Part shown: piece by piece, positions 1 to 12,332 of the stretch
Position numbering within the stretch: the stretch's first letter is position 1
How the letters are laid out: the number at the start of each line of letters is the position of its first letter
Origin: Luscinia megarhynchos
Lineage: Eukaryota > Chordata > Aves > Passeriformes > Turdidae
Direction: 5' to 3'
Length of the DNA stretch: 64,000 nt
Assembly (NCBI GenBank): GCA_034336665.1
Contig: CM067568.1
Location: 41,892,770 to 41,956,769, forward strand
Translations under genes and position numbers: made by a program
The notes under the pieces: generated by a model
What the model was told of the DNA's origin: nothing
What the model saw: only the letters and a program-made list of their open reading frames with translations
The model's database searches: none

Positions 1-3000
1 TCTGATTCTGCCAAGCTCAGACACTTTAAAATGGCTCCTAAGCTTTTAGCAAAGTTTGGGGGGCGGGATGTGGTTACATCCTAGTAATTTAAAATATTCT
101 TGAGGCATTTTAGTTATTGTTTGGCTTCAGCTTTCCACTTAATTGCAAAAATGACTCTGCTACAGTAACAGAGGTGCGCTGACACCTGGTGCAAAAAAGG
201 ACAGAACTTGACAGCATGCAGATATGAAGCTTGTATGCCCTCTGGCTTTTTGTATGAGCTGTGTGTATGGGACTGGTGAAGAAGTTTCTCAGCATGTAGA
301 TGTGTTGTCTTTTCTCTAAAACAATACTTATTTGAAAACAGAGAAATTCCCACAACCTTTAATTACCTGCCCTGGATCTGTGGCAGCCTCACCACTCTTG
401 TAGGGAGGAGCAGTGACATGTGCATGCAGCAGCAAGGCAGTGAGCCTATGATTTAGAGAAACCTTGCACTAATCACTGGGTGGAATAAAAGAGGCCTGGC
501 CTAAAAGAGGAAGTGAGGAGATAGCCAAAAGCCTGGCTGCTGATCCAGGGAAACCAAGTAAGATCCCTGCATATCAATGTAATGCTCTGGATATTTTCAC
601 TGAACATCAGTATATTTCTCAGTGAAAAGCTGCCCATTGGCACTCACCAGCTTTTCACAGCAGACAAAAGAGCTTCCTCTCACTGCAGGCTCACAATGAT
701 ATTGCTATCTGACATCTGTCTGTCAGCCTTGGTGAAAAGCCTGAAGTGCAGAGAGAGGACACCATTTCTTCAGTCAAGGAATTGTTTGTAGTAGATAGAC
801 TTAGTGACAAAAAATTAGATACCCAGGCTCCACTGGTGAAACCTAGTCCTTTGATTCTACAGTTTTCATTGACTCCATAGTTTCCATTGCTAGAGTCAAT
901 AAATCACACTGTTCAGGAGAAGAGTCAGAAAGAGTTGGATGTGAGACTTCTAACTTCCCTAATAAGATGTAAAAACAAGGGACTGCTTCATGAGAGATTT
1001 CTCTTGCAGAGAAGGTCCCAAAGGAGATCTTCAGCAAAGGGCTGTGCACTCCATTCACTGAGGCTTTGGGTGGAATCCAGCTTTGCCTCTCCCAGACTGT
1101 CTGTGTCTGTAAATTTTGATTGCCTTTTCCTATTAAAGTGCAATGTCTAATTGTTACTTGGAGGAATATTGAGTCATTATTTTATGGCTCATTTAGTCAA
1201 TATGTCTGCAGTCATAAATCCTGCTGTCTCTGCCTTTACTTCTTTAATCCTTATTTGTTGCTGCATTTTAATATTATGTTCCCTCAAACCAGGCTGCTTG
1301 CTCCTTAAAAGAGTTGACCTCATGACCTCATTCCTGATATTGTCATGACCACAGGGATCATATAGCTTTTATATATCCAGTTTTAGGTGGAAGAACCCAT
1401 GGTGCTCCTGCAACATATGGTTATGTTCCACTGAGGACATCAACCAAGCTCTCATTATCTTTAGAGAGCATGGTATGCCAAGGTCATAGCTAAAATGTTC
1501 AGACCAACAGTGAATGGTCATCAACCTAAATAATCTAGATCTGATCAATCTCAAAATGTGGCATAGAACTACTTTAGAAAGAGAAGAAAATTAAACAGCT
1601 GTGGTTCAGGACTAAGGCTTCTCTAAATCTATCACATAGATTTTTAAAACTGAACATTGGTACTAGTCTTCTGGAAAGGCAACCTGGGATTCAGTATAAA
1701 ACTTCCCTAAAGAGAAATGAAAACAGTTTTGTTTTAAGAGATTTTTTTTCTCTCTTTCTTTTGAAATTCTTTTTCCTCTGAGTTAAATTATTATTTTTTG
1801 AAGTTTCAACACGGGCTTTAAGAGACTAAAATATATCTTCTTGAACTTCTGATATCTTTGAAATACAATCACATTTTAATTCTAAAGGTGAATGAATAGA
1901 AGGGAATTTGTAAAACACCCAACTGGCTAGGAATAATAGCTTCTACTTCTGACAAATATTTACTTGAGAGACTCCTATTGTGACCTCTGAAACTGAAGGA
2001 TACCTTCTAGTTTCCTAAGTTTTAATTTGATTACAAAGCTTTTCACAAGAAATAGAGACAAATAGAAGCAGTGCCTTGGGAAATACATGGAGACTATGGT
2101 TTGTGATCCAGTGATGTCAGTGACAGTCAAAGCAATGCTGCAGTCAAACTGGGGCCAAAAGCTCAGATGAGGAGCAGATGGGGGCCATTCTGGAAAACCA
2201 GAACAGAGGGGTCTGGGAAACAAAGCAGTGGAAGTCCCTATCATCTCACACCCTGCCCTTCTTCAAAGGAGGTGTCAAGGTGAACCTATCCCAGATGTAT
2301 GGAGCAGACTAAGTAGTCTACCAGAATATTGAAGCAGGGTGTCTATCAGACAGGAACAAACAGTTCCCACATGTTTCTCACCCTCTCTCTCAGCTTATCC
2401 CAGACCAGCTCCTCATTCTGAACAGATTAGCACCCAAGCCTCTTTTTCCTGTCTGGCAATTTGATGCTTGTTAAGACCGTTCCCTCTGTCTCACTTGTAG
2501 CTGGGCCAGCTGCAGACTGTGACCTTCTGGTTCTGCACAGGTTGCCGCATTTGGAAACAGCTCATGCCTTGGCATAAGTTCATCTTTCTCCCTTCTGGTT
2601 TGCTCAGAGGCTGAGGAGTCTGGCAAATCTCCTGCGTAGCTCACACCTCCAACTGCAGCAACAGTAACAGATGCAAGTTTTGCTTTCTCTGCTGCTCTCA
2701 GCTGCTGAATGGAGTTTAATTGGGGTTCTGCGGAAGCTGGAAGACATAATTTTCTTGTGTTTTGTGTGCATCTTGATTTGCTGCTGAGACACACAAGGCA
2801 GCAGGTATCAGTAACAAAAGGGAGAAGGCATAGCCTGTCCCTTTCCAGAGCTCTGAACCCCAGGCATAGATGAATGCATGCCCAACCTTGGGATCAGCTG
2901 AATCAACCTGGAATTGTTCTGTTGTTTGTTTAGATACTTTAATTAGGTTCATCTTTATGGCAACATTCTTAATAATGGGAAACACAGAATAGTTTTGCCT

Positions 3001-4697
3001 TTCTTTTTTTCTTTTTGGTCTGGAAATTGTATGATTATCATTACATTTGAATTTTATATGCTTTCTAATTATGTATGCCTGGCATATTTTCGTGTGCTCT
3101 GACATCAGATGATATGCTGGATAGTTATCATATGAGATCTGTTGTTTTTTTTCCTAAAGCAGAAATGTTAGATCTAACGTCCTGGATTTGTTTCAACTTG
3201 GATAGCTGATCTTTATCCAATAAAATTGTCCTAATTCAAGATGTTCATAATATAATTTATCTTCCTGTGTTCATCTGTAGTTACACTGTCTTTTAAAGAG
3301 TCATCCCTGCAACAGCTCAGATATTATTACATTTCAGCAAAAGATAAAGCAATTCTTTGCTAAAGTCTGTAAATTTGATTGCTGCTATCTTGCAAGTAAA
3401 TGAATATGAGGTGCTGTTATCCTTCACCCTCGTTTGAACCCACATGGCAGCAGGAGTGCAGGCAGTGACTGAAGGGCACAGCAGGTGCTGGTACAGAACG
3501 TCTGGTGAGCTGTGTTGAGACAGGCTTCCAAATGGTGCTTTCTGGTGGAACTGTTGGAGATACTTACTCTGTTTAAGTTACTGTTATTAGAATTTATTTC
3601 TATGTGCATAAACAATGAAGAGAAATTATCTTTTCAGAAAGACAATGCTTTCACAAAGGCAATTACAATGACCATGAATGTCGAGCCCCATCTTAAGATC
3701 CCTTCGAGGACTGTTCTCTCCTTTTCATGATATATCCTGGAAACTGAATTACTTTCTATTCTGGGTGCATGTTCAGCTGACTAGTGAATGGAATTGCCCA
3801 AAGAGGAAGATGGCTATTGATCATCTCAGAAATTGAGGGAAAGATCAAAGCAGGGAAATTCAGGACAAGAAAAGGAAAAGACAGAAAAGAGAAGAATAAA
3901 AATAGGAAAGGAATATTTTTGTTTCTAATCTCAAAAATATAAATACAAGCAGTGATTCTATTGCTTTTACTCATGTTATTGACTGTAGGATTAGTATCTA
4001 TGTAAGAATGCAGTTTTAAAACCAAAAATATTATTAGATGTGCCGTGGGAAATGTATCTCAAGGTTGATATCCCAATACAAAAGGCTTTGTATGGAAGAT
4101 TCTCATTCAAATCTCATCACACACATAAATGGTCAGCTTGAAGAAGGCTTGAAGAAAACTTTTGCTCCTGAAAGCTTTCATGCCTCCCTTTTTCCACTTT
4201 CCTCCCAGTTTTATTGTCCCTGCCTACAGATTTTGCCTTCCTGAATTCACTCATAAACCTACAAGGTGATTAATCTGTGCTATGAAGTCCGGAGCTCTGC
4301 TCTATTTTCAAGTAGTTGGAGTGAATTACACAACTGGTACACTTCTGGATGGCAAGCACTAGAAGATTGTCCTTGATAGTTTCCCAAGTGGACTAAATCA
4401 GTATAGGGCAAATTAAAACAACAGAACTGTATTAATTTTTACTGGCTACTGTTTTAAATAGCTAGGGAAGTTCTTTGAGAGGAAAGAGTTTGGAAAAAAA
4501 TTTTAAAAGTTATGTTATCAAATAGGAGCATCAAGTCTTAAAATTTCCAATGGAAAAGCTGTATGGTAGGCTTAAGGCCAAAAAAAGAAAAAAACAATAG
4601 AAAGCTTTTTCTGTGGATGATGCTATGTCTGTTAGAAAAAAATTATTTAACTGTTTTGAGCTATTAAAAAGCCTACACAAGCATGCAATGAAAAGTA

Positions 4698-4745
4698 CTT
4701 CATAGAATGTTCTGGAGTTGGATCAGAATTCCAATAATCCAATAT
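4698..4745 (-). mobile_element. Possible eroded CR1 LINE 3' tail
   Basis: The short run CATAGAATGTTCTGGAGTTG followed by a degenerate match resembles the start of an avian CR1 3' UTR read in reverse complement, where a CATAGAAT word precedes a GTTGGA word and then a stretch naming AATCCAATA-type sequence. Only about 45 bp look related, and the normal multi-copy 8-bp terminal repeat is absent. It could be a chance match. Confidence 0.25.
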
Positions 4746-5002
4746 GGCTTCTGTCTGTGTTGCAAAATGCAATTTATTGAAGTAGTTAGTGGCAAAGGAT
4801 GCTACTAATTAGATCAATCTGACAGTAAGAGGCATTTGATACTTCTCTGTTGCCTCTTGAGCCTTGTATCTTCAGAACAGACTTTGAAAGAAAGCATGCA
4901 TCCAATAAAAATGTCACACTGGCATAAATTTGATAATTGCACCTCAAAGCTGTTTGTGGTAACTGTTTCTGGATTGTCATAAAGAACAAAACAACTTTCA
5001 AG

Positions 5003-5090
5003 GTTTTTTTTTTTTTAATTTTTTTAAAATTTTTTTTTAATGAGCCTCATATCATGTTAGATACAGATTTGTTTTTTTGGGGTTTTTTAA
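5003..5090. repeat. T-rich low-complexity tract
   Basis: Long T runs are interrupted by AA pairs (5003-5040). A G/T-rich run containing a TTGGGG core follows at 5071-5088. This is simple-sequence DNA of a kind common in bird spacers. There is no target-site duplication and no upstream gene-like sequence, so it is unlikely to be the tail of a retrocopy. Confidence 0.6.
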
Positions 5091-8000
5091 TAAGAGCTGA
5101 CAGCTAATGCTGTTAGGAAAACACAAATTTTATAACAGAAATAAAAAGAACCAGAATGAAATCTCCACAAGCTGTCTTTCATTTTACAATGGTATTTGAA
5201 CCCTTATCTATATTTAGGATGCCTACAAGCCCTTTCCTCCTCTCAATGACTCTGCTGTAGTTTAATCTGAACACCTTCTCAAGGTTTTTAGATGCCTCTT
5301 GAAATACCCAATACTGCAGTTCATAAGCAGGTTAAGCTGAGAAATCCTGATACTGCTGCCCCAACTTTTGCTAAAATCTGATAGCTTTACTTCACAGTGT
5401 TGCCCCTGCTGGAGATCCTTGTTTTGGCAGAAGCACTTGTTGCCATGCAAGGACCTACAGCAAGTTAATCCTAACTTTTTTTCCCAATGATTTCTCATTT
5501 CCTCAGTTCAGCTCACTCATGACTGTCTATATATTGCTGTGCTGGCACAAGGGAGCGAGGAGATATGGGAAATGAACTTTTGGAAAAAGGCAGCCAAAAA
5601 GACCCTTTGCTTGCAGCAGCAGTGAGGGCTTACATCAGCTCAGGCTACGCTTGAAGTAACAGTCTGAATTCATCTCACTAATTCACACGAGGCACAGCCT
5701 AATGCATCATTGGCACTTTTGGACAGAGATCCGACTTCACCCTGGTATTTCACTCTCTTCCCCTTTGCAGACACAGCCATGCATTCCTTGAGCTGATGTT
5801 GGTGCTTGCCAGACTGAGCAAAGACCCAATTCAAATTTTTAAAGCAGCAGTCACCTGCTCCAGCACGAGGAAACAAGTGGATTTCTCCAGGATACAGAGT
5901 TGAAGTGTCCCAGAAAAGTGCCTGACAAGCTCCAGAACTGATAGAATGGAGAATATAAGAAGTAGTCAAGAGAAGAAACAAATCCTCTCCTTTTGAAAAT
6001 GGTGAGCTGTTACATTGGCTCAAAAATACTGGGCACAAATAAACTGTTATATTAAACATTCCCAGAAACATTCCTAGACAATTAGGCCAACTGGCACACA
6101 ATGGCCCATTGACCGTGCTAACAAATTCTCATAAACTCCAAAATACACTGGCTGCATGCAAACTGCCTTTTGGGAAATGTCTCTGGAATGAACTGTCCTT
6201 GGGAGGAAGTTAGTTATGACCTGCCAAAATTGTAACAGGCAGTGTTTTAATAGTTTTCTACTATGGATGGTTGAGTTCCAGTGCCTGGGAATGCTCCCAC
6301 ATGCTTTGCATGTAGCCAGGATGTCTAACTCTGTGGAAACCTAGGTCACTAAATACTAGAGATTTGTCCAATATCTTGCTGCTCCTAAACCTTGGATTTT
6401 ACTGTACTGTGTTTGGGTTCTGGAGTTGCTTGGATTTGAAGTCCTGTATGAAAGGAGCACTTTAGGCACTGGTATCCTTGCAATCTTGATAACTCTAATT
6501 CTGTTTTTCCTATGGATTTTGTTTATATTATTTACTGAGATGCTTAAGCTTGTCTGTCTATTCCAAATATATTTTAAATGCTGAAAGAAAGATCATTCTG
6601 ACCAGTTGAGTGATCCTTTTCCTTAACTGGTTAAATATTCCAGTAGGTTAAATGTGTGGCTGTAGAGTCCCAGTAGACAACAATATCAGCTGCCACAAGT
6701 GATTTGGAATCTTCTGAAAGTTTTGAAGTGGCATTTAGCCACACATAACTTGGCCTCGTGTGAGGGTGCTAAGCATGCATTCAGCCATTTTCCCACTGAT
6801 GCTCCTGGGTGATGTAGCTCTCTGGCTCCCCATCCTACTGCACAGCAAGCAATATTGTAGGCAGATCTCTTCAAGAAGATGAAGTCTTTACAATTAATTC
6901 TCCACTCTACTTTCAAGGACCAAAATCTCATCCCTCAGGCTTAGATGTTTTCAGATTTTTTCAAATGAGAGAGAAATTGTTTGATTAGAAAATAAGACAA
7001 TGAAAGGTTATTTGCTATAAGTTGTCTTCCTTCATTTGGTACCTCTATATATTTATCTAAACAAATAAAATTTGAAAAGTAGAAAAGGTGCATTTTACCA
7101 AACCCTGACTGAGTACCTTTTCTTCATCACCCATATTTTCCCTCTTTAAGCTGCAAATTTACATGGCATGTAAGCTGGACTAAATTTGTGTGAACAGGAC
7201 ACGTTAACTTCCAATAATTTATAACAAAACTCACACAATTTGCTAGAATTTGCTGCTAGAATTGAAAATCAGCTCTGTGAGAAAAAAAAAACAGGAACAA
7301 GAGAACAACAAATGAGATGGCTTTGTTCACTGAATGTGTCTGGATCTGCCTGGCGTGAGAACAACAAAGCGTAACTACTATTACTACTGCTATTGCTTCC
7401 TCTGACTAGAAGTCACAGAGCTCCAGTTCTCATTTCAGCACTGGTCTCACAAAATACTCTTCCCAGGAGAGGAAGGGAGAGTACAAGAGATCAGCATGTG
7501 CATAGTCCTTATTCAGCTGTGGATGGAAAGTTGTCTCTCTGGAGTCTAGCAAAGACCACTTCAACCAAACCAGAGGCTCTTGGGGGCTCAGAGCACCCTT
7601 GCACACTTTGAGTTCTGTTCAAGGATCTCTCTTTCTATGCTCTGCTCTGTCAGCTTTAAAGAGTTCCGATTTTTTTCCTGATTAATTCTGTTATTAGGAA
7701 CAGGAAACAGGGGTGGTCATATTTTCAATTTCAGTGGCTGACATGGATGCCACAATCCTCTATGAACCGTGACCTACTTTGATTCAGACTGTGGCTGTAT
7801 GCTTTCAGGGTCTAATGAGGAGCAGTTAGGTTGTACTGCTAAAGATTGGAGCAATTTCACATTTAATCATGGCTTAAACTCATTGATGATATGTGCTGAA
7901 AAAACCTGTGATCTTGGTATTGCTGCCGTGAATGATCTTATTATTTTGCTTTTCAGATCTCAAAAGAAAAAAAAAAGTGATGTTAACTTCTAATTAAAAG

Positions 8001-8655
8001 ATCATACCAGACTCTCTCTCCTGGTACTCCATTGATTTTTCATGGACATTCTAGACTACTAAAACAAATTCAGCCACCTCCATCACTTTATCACTTTGTA
8101 GGTTTTTCACATATGTCTCTGTTCATGAGGAGCTTTCTGATGAAATTATATCTAAGAAAAAATGATTTTAAGATCTGATATAGGAGGGAAAGCATGTAGG
8201 TGGGAAAAGCAGGATCCTTGGTGCAAAACTTTATTTCCTAAAAAAGAAAAACACAACACAGGTTACAAACTGAAATGTTCATATTCCACATGGCCAAGAG
8301 TGTATTAATCTTTATTTCTATTGTAGTTTAAAATGAATTTGCAATATATTTTTCATTTGACTCAGAACATCATCTAAGGCATGCTGATGTCAACAGCAAT
8401 TCCTTCTTCCCCCACAAAAGACAGGTCACGAGAAAATAATGCTACCATTTCATTTTTCACTGAACACCTGCATTCTTCATGACAGTTTCATTTTCTTTTT
8501 AACAAATCCGTTTTGCTGAATTCTATTCTCAGTATAAAGCATTACTCTTATACCTTTTGTAATATCCAGCCTCAGTGCATTGCTGTAATGGGGCCATCTG
8601 ATTTATGGTAATCCTGAAAAATAGTCAGCACCAAGATACCATGATGAAACCACTG

Positions 8656-9170
8656 GGTTCCACCTAGGGTTAGGGTTCAGAAAACCAACAACCCCAGAGC
8701 TTTAAACCTACTGCAGTGACAAAAAGCCCCCCAAATACAACACAATGCTGCCACAACAGGGCACCACGGATGACATTTGTGTACATACAAAGCTTTCACC
8801 AGGAGGATTTCCTCCTCAACCTAGGGTCAGGGTCAGGGTTAGGGTTCAGAAAACCACAAAGCCCAGAAGTCCAAGCACTCTGTAGTTTGAAAAGGCATGC
8901 TTAGCAGAATGCAACTCTGCCACAACTTTGCTCCATTCACATTTTTCTTCTTGGCACCAGCCACTCCTCACGAGGCCTTTGCAGTTCCTCCTAGGGTTAG
9001 GGTTCCACCTAGGATTAGGGTTCTGGAAACCAATGACCCCTGATCTCTAAACCTACTGCAGTGACAAAAAGCCCCACAAATAAAACACAAGACTGGCACA
9101 ACATGGCACCATGGACATACAAAGTGTACATACAAAGTTTTCACCCAGGAGGATTTCCTGGTCAACCCAG
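8656..9170 (+). repeat. Three-copy degenerate tandem repeat with TTAGGG-type linkers
   Basis: Three units lie head to tail, starting near 8656, 8813 and 8990/9001. Each begins with a CCTAGGGTTAGGGTT-type block (8663-8677, 8820-8846, 8990-9021) followed by a body of about 140 bp. The bodies of copies one and three align closely through a TACTGCAGTGACAAAAAGCC word (8709-8728, 9054-9073), a CACAA/GGCACCA segment, a TGTACATACAAAG word and a TTTCACC(C)AGGAGGATTTCC word. The middle body is more decayed but still aligns. The middle linker has four GGG runs with 3-nt spacers at 8824-8844, the spacing of telomeric DNA. The open frames in and beside the array (8716-8904, 9061-9378 and minus 8968-9165) are by-products of the repeat. 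I do not recognise the family. It could be a subtelomeric-type satellite remnant or an interstitial telomeric sequence captured by a minisatellite. Confidence 0.8.
8820..8846 (+). other. Interstitial telomere-like G-tract cluster (G-quadruplex-capable)
   Basis: GGG occurs at 8824, 8830, 8836 and 8842, separated by TCA, TCA and TTA. This is a hexamer-register array of two TCAGGG variants and one TTAGGG, the vertebrate telomere motif. Four evenly spaced GGG runs with 3-nt loops is the standard pattern for an intramolecular G-quadruplex. The variant repeats suggest an old or decayed telomeric insertion rather than a fresh one. Confidence 0.65.
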
Positions 9171-9752
9171 TTGCCTTATGGATTTATTGATGATACTATC
9201 AATCTTACTCAGGGACCATGACCGCTCAGTATTTCATTCACTTTCTTGGCAGCTTCTGCAGCTAGCCTTCAACAAAATGACAGCTCCAGACCTTTGTCAA
9301 ATGCCCATCAATCTGGAACCCAAAAGACAGCTATCAGGTTTTAGCCCTGAAAGTCTTCATCATCAAGCTATTAGATAACTTTGTATGAGGATAATGTGTT
9401 GGGAAGGCTTTTTCTAGCATGGGAACTGCTATTTAAAGTCAAACATAGATGTTAGACTGAACAACACTGCCCCCATTTAACAAAGTTTCAGCTGGCATTA
9501 GGTTTTGCATCTCTTAGTTTTTATTAATAGTGTTGATTACTCATATTCCCAAGAGTTGGAAGCAATCTTTTAGGTAATGAGATATGTCTATCTGCCAATA
9601 GTAAAAACCAGAAAAACATGAATAATACTTTTAAGTATCATTGAATTTGTAAGACTGTGGTGATGTAGGCAATTAGTGAGATATTTAATGTTTGTTTGCT
9701 TTCTATTACAATAATTAGATCACTACAAAACCTGCTGTGAATGTACCAGAGT
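9171..9752. other. Spacer between tandem array and CR1
   Basis: No gene is seen. An open frame on the plus strand extends out of the third repeat copy to 9378 but has no recognisable protein similarity and begins inside the repeat. The rest is ordinary AT-rich sequence. Confidence 0.65.
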
Positions 9753-10060
9753 AGAATCATAGAATCATAGAATAGTTTGGGTTGGATGGAACTTTCAAAT
9801 TCCATCTAGTCCAAACCCTCTGCAATGAGCAGGGACATCTTCCACTAGACCAATTGCTCAGACCACTGTCCAAATTGACATTTTTGGTTATTATTTCTGG
9901 TTTAAATCTATTCTCTTTCAGTTTAAAATCATATCCCCTTGTCCTATTGCTACAGGCCTTGATGAAAATCAGTTCTCATTTTTCTTATAAAGCACTTTTA
10001 AGTATTGAAAGGCTGCAGTAAGGTCTTGGAGCTTTTACTTCTCCAGACTAAATGAACTAG
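9753..10060 (-). mobile_element. CR1 LINE fragment (3' end, 5'-truncated)
   Basis: The left edge carries two and a half copies of the 8-bp CR1 terminal repeat (AGAATCAT, 9753-9775) followed by TTTGGGTTGGA. This is the reverse complement of the 3' end of avian CR1 retrotransposons. The order of blocks then follows CR1: a GTCCAAACCCTCTGC segment, GCAGGGACATCTTCCACTAG, TTTCAGTTTAAAATCAT, CCCCTTGTCCTATTGCTACA, TTAAGTATTGAAAGGC and CTCCAGACTAAATGAAC near 10041-10057. The element therefore lies on the minus strand with its 3' end at 9753. About 300 bp of a full-length element of roughly 4.5 kb remain, the usual 5' truncation of CR1. Many substitutions show it is not recent. CR1 does not normally make target-site duplications, and none is apparent. 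Confidence 0.93.
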
Positions 10061-10246
10061 AATTTCTTATGCTGCTGTAATATATCCTGCTTATAGTGAG
10101 GAAAGGTATGATAAATTAGCTGTGTTTGCATGATTACAGCTGTACCCACACTGGGATCCCAGATATTGTCTTTTACCTGACTCATGTAGTTAAAACAATG
10201 AATGCATAAAGTTGAAGATTTCTTTCGTACTGTCTTTGTTATGTAG

Positions 10247-10382
10247 AGGATCTGTAGTAAGAGTTCGCCAAAGGGAAAATTATGTTTTCCCAATTCAGGG
10301 CACAGCTGAAAAGAAACATGGTTCCTATACCACAGGGGGGATAATACTAATTCCACTTTTCAAGCAGTTCATTGAAGAACAG
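10247..10382 (+). other. Exon-shaped open segment, product unknown
   Basis: A pyrimidine-rich tract ending in TTATGTAG (10239-10246) is followed by 136 bp that is open in one frame. It ends at CAG with GTAGGG immediately after (10383). The segment would read 45 whole codons after one leading base and encode a mixed-composition peptide beginning GSVVRVRQRENYVFP and ending FKQFIEEQ. I do not recognise this peptide as part of any family, and I see no partner exon nearby. A CR1 fragment lies about 190 bp upstream. A chance exon-like arrangement in 64 kb is quite possible, so this is only a flag for checking against transcript data. Confidence 0.15.
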
Positions 10383-12213
10383 GTAGGGGTTATATTTTAG
10401 CTTAGCAGTGAAGATAGAAACTATTTGTTGCACAGTTTTTAATAACAGTTGCTTAAAACCATTCTTCTGTTCATAGATTATTTTGCAAATAATCTACAAA
10501 AACTTTCTTTAAATAGTTAGATAAAGGGCTGAGAATAAAATCTTTCAGCAGACTTAACCTTAACTATGGAAAAAACGTACTCTATTTAAAAACAAAGATA
10601 TACAATCATTGGAAAGAAAAGGGGAATAATACAGCTGTGAAAGATTTTAGTGTAGAATTTGCCTTGAGAGCAATCTTATTAGCAGATAAATTTTAAAATA
10701 AAATTGTTTTGGAAAATGCATTTGATTCCAAATGGAAGCTGATACTGAATTACCAGAAGGAAGTATCTGGCTTGGCTATATCTGAATTCTCACATATTTT
10801 AACTATGAATGGTAAACCAAAAGTCAGATGCTTTTGTTTTAACACAGTGAGTGAATATCACATTTCCAATCCTTCCTGTTCATTCAAAATTCCTGTTGCA
10901 TAGGCCAAAATCATATTGCTCCTTACATTATGTTATTCACATGTAACACGGTGTTTCCAAAACACGGCTGAAGCTAAACTCCTACTGTGCTCAGTAAAGA
11001 ACACAAGAACTAGGGCCTGCAAGGCTTCCTGCTTGGAGCCAAGCTGTGATGTTCAGAGGAAGAGATGGCACTCTGTGATGCCTGAGTCTGTGTTCATCTT
11101 ACCAGAGTATTCTGCAGCTAAAGTCTCCAATGCAAAATCACCATTGACTGCAGTCAATGCACAGGATCCAGTCTATGGGAGCCTGTGTATCAGAAAGAAA
11201 ATCTAATTTTTTTTGTGTTCTGTATACAGCAGATATTTTGTTTTATTCTTGCTTAGGAAAAGATAGTATGGCATATAGGATCCATCCTCCCTGAGCAGAT
11301 AGTGGAAACTGTTGATTTAACATCTTTCATAAATCTAGCAATAAGATGAGTTTAAGATGTTATAGAGACAAGAAGAGCTCTCATAATGCAAGATATTGTG
11401 GTGAGTTTAGGCTGATAAGGAAGCTTTACGAGACATTTTTTGGAAACTCAGAAGGTAGGCCAAATAGTCTGGAACTGCTATCCCATCCCCACTAATTATA
11501 GACTACCTAGGCTCTCTAGTGTGTCTTTCAGCTAGGAAATGGAAATTAAAGAGGATGAAACCAAGCCATTATGTTCAGTCAGGTAGGATTCAATGTGGCA
11601 CAATTTGTTCTTAAATTATTTTTCCAATGATCATAATTTGTTGTAGTTCTTAAATACTGTAGTGGTGGGTTTAGAGGAAAAAAGCCTTATGTAGATAGAT
11701 TATTTAGTTACTGATGGAAGTGAGATGTGGGAGAATAATTTGAAGTGAATCATTTACTGGAGGATTTTTTTCTTTTTTTTCTCTTCTGAATTATCCATGG
11801 AAGTAAGTATTCTGGATATTATTAATGACTATCACAGGGTAGGCCTTTGATTTATTCAGTTACAGATCTGGTTAGAGCTGAAAAATGCAATGCAGTTTTC
11901 TTTCAGGATCTTTGGAGGAGGAATTGGGCTATTTAAGTAATAAAATAGAGGAAGGCTCTTTAAAGTAACAAGCAAATCCAGACTTTGGTGTTAAGTAAAG
12001 TTTGGCAAATACTTTGGCAAAGGGTAATGTCAGTAAGTCATGAATGCATCAGAAATTAAAGAGAAAGAAAAATATATCCCTGTGAAGAATAGAAGTAATT
12101 TCTTCCAAAACCTGTTAAAGAGCAGACTTAGCAGTTGTGAGAAATTAAACTATGTGGTCTTTCTCTTTAAGTTTTGAAGCACAGGAATACACAAATAAAA
12201 CAAGTCTAGGGTA

Positions 12214-12216
<3 letters not shown>
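10383..12216. other. Gene-free spacer
   Basis: AT-rich single-copy sequence with no supported gene. The open frames at 10709-10903 and 10916-11206 have no recognisable similarity and no convincing splice or promoter context. There is a short pyrimidine tract at 11766-11785. I see nothing else. Confidence 0.65.
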
Positions 12217-12258
<42 letters not shown>

Positions 12259-12332
12259 TATAAATATAAATATAAATATAAATATAAATATAAATATAAA
12301 TATAAATATAAATATAAATTTGTGTGTGTGTG
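12217..12332. repeat. Compound microsatellite (TA)n-(TAAATA)n-(TG)n
   Basis: Nineteen TA units run from 12217 to 12254. After a short AAAGTA transition, about ten copies of the hexamer TAAATA run from 12261 to 12319. Six TG units close the block (12321-12332). The minus-strand open frame across it (12145-12402), rich in alternating Ile-Phe and Ile-Tyr, is a translation of this simple repeat and not a protein. Both the TA and hexamer tracts are long and nearly pure, so length variation between individuals is likely. Confidence 0.95.

Larger units (their letters stand above)
1..8650. other. Gene-free AT-rich spacer
   Basis: No coding gene is recognisable on either strand. The longest open frames are 143 codons (minus, 5670-6101) and 129 codons (minus, 2716-3105). 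Neither shows a known domain, a signal peptide or flanking splice sites in a sensible arrangement, so I treat them as chance. Poly-T and poly-A tracts occur at 1740-1800 and 5003-5090. Two stretches, 2470-2790 and 5520-5870, are less AT-rich and less repetitive than their surroundings and could be weak conserved elements, but I see no decisive motif. Nothing else is supported here apart from the possible CR1 tail near 4700, listed separately. Confidence 0.75.

Noticed and set aside
5670..6101. 143-codon minus open frame
   Set aside because: No known domain, no plausible splice or promoter context, and its length is expected by chance in 64 kb of six-frame sequence.
8716..9378. Two plus frames starting with the same MTKSP motif, suggestive of a small paralogous gene family
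   Set aside because: The shared residues come from the tandem DNA repeat. The frames break in the middle copy and lack coding signals.
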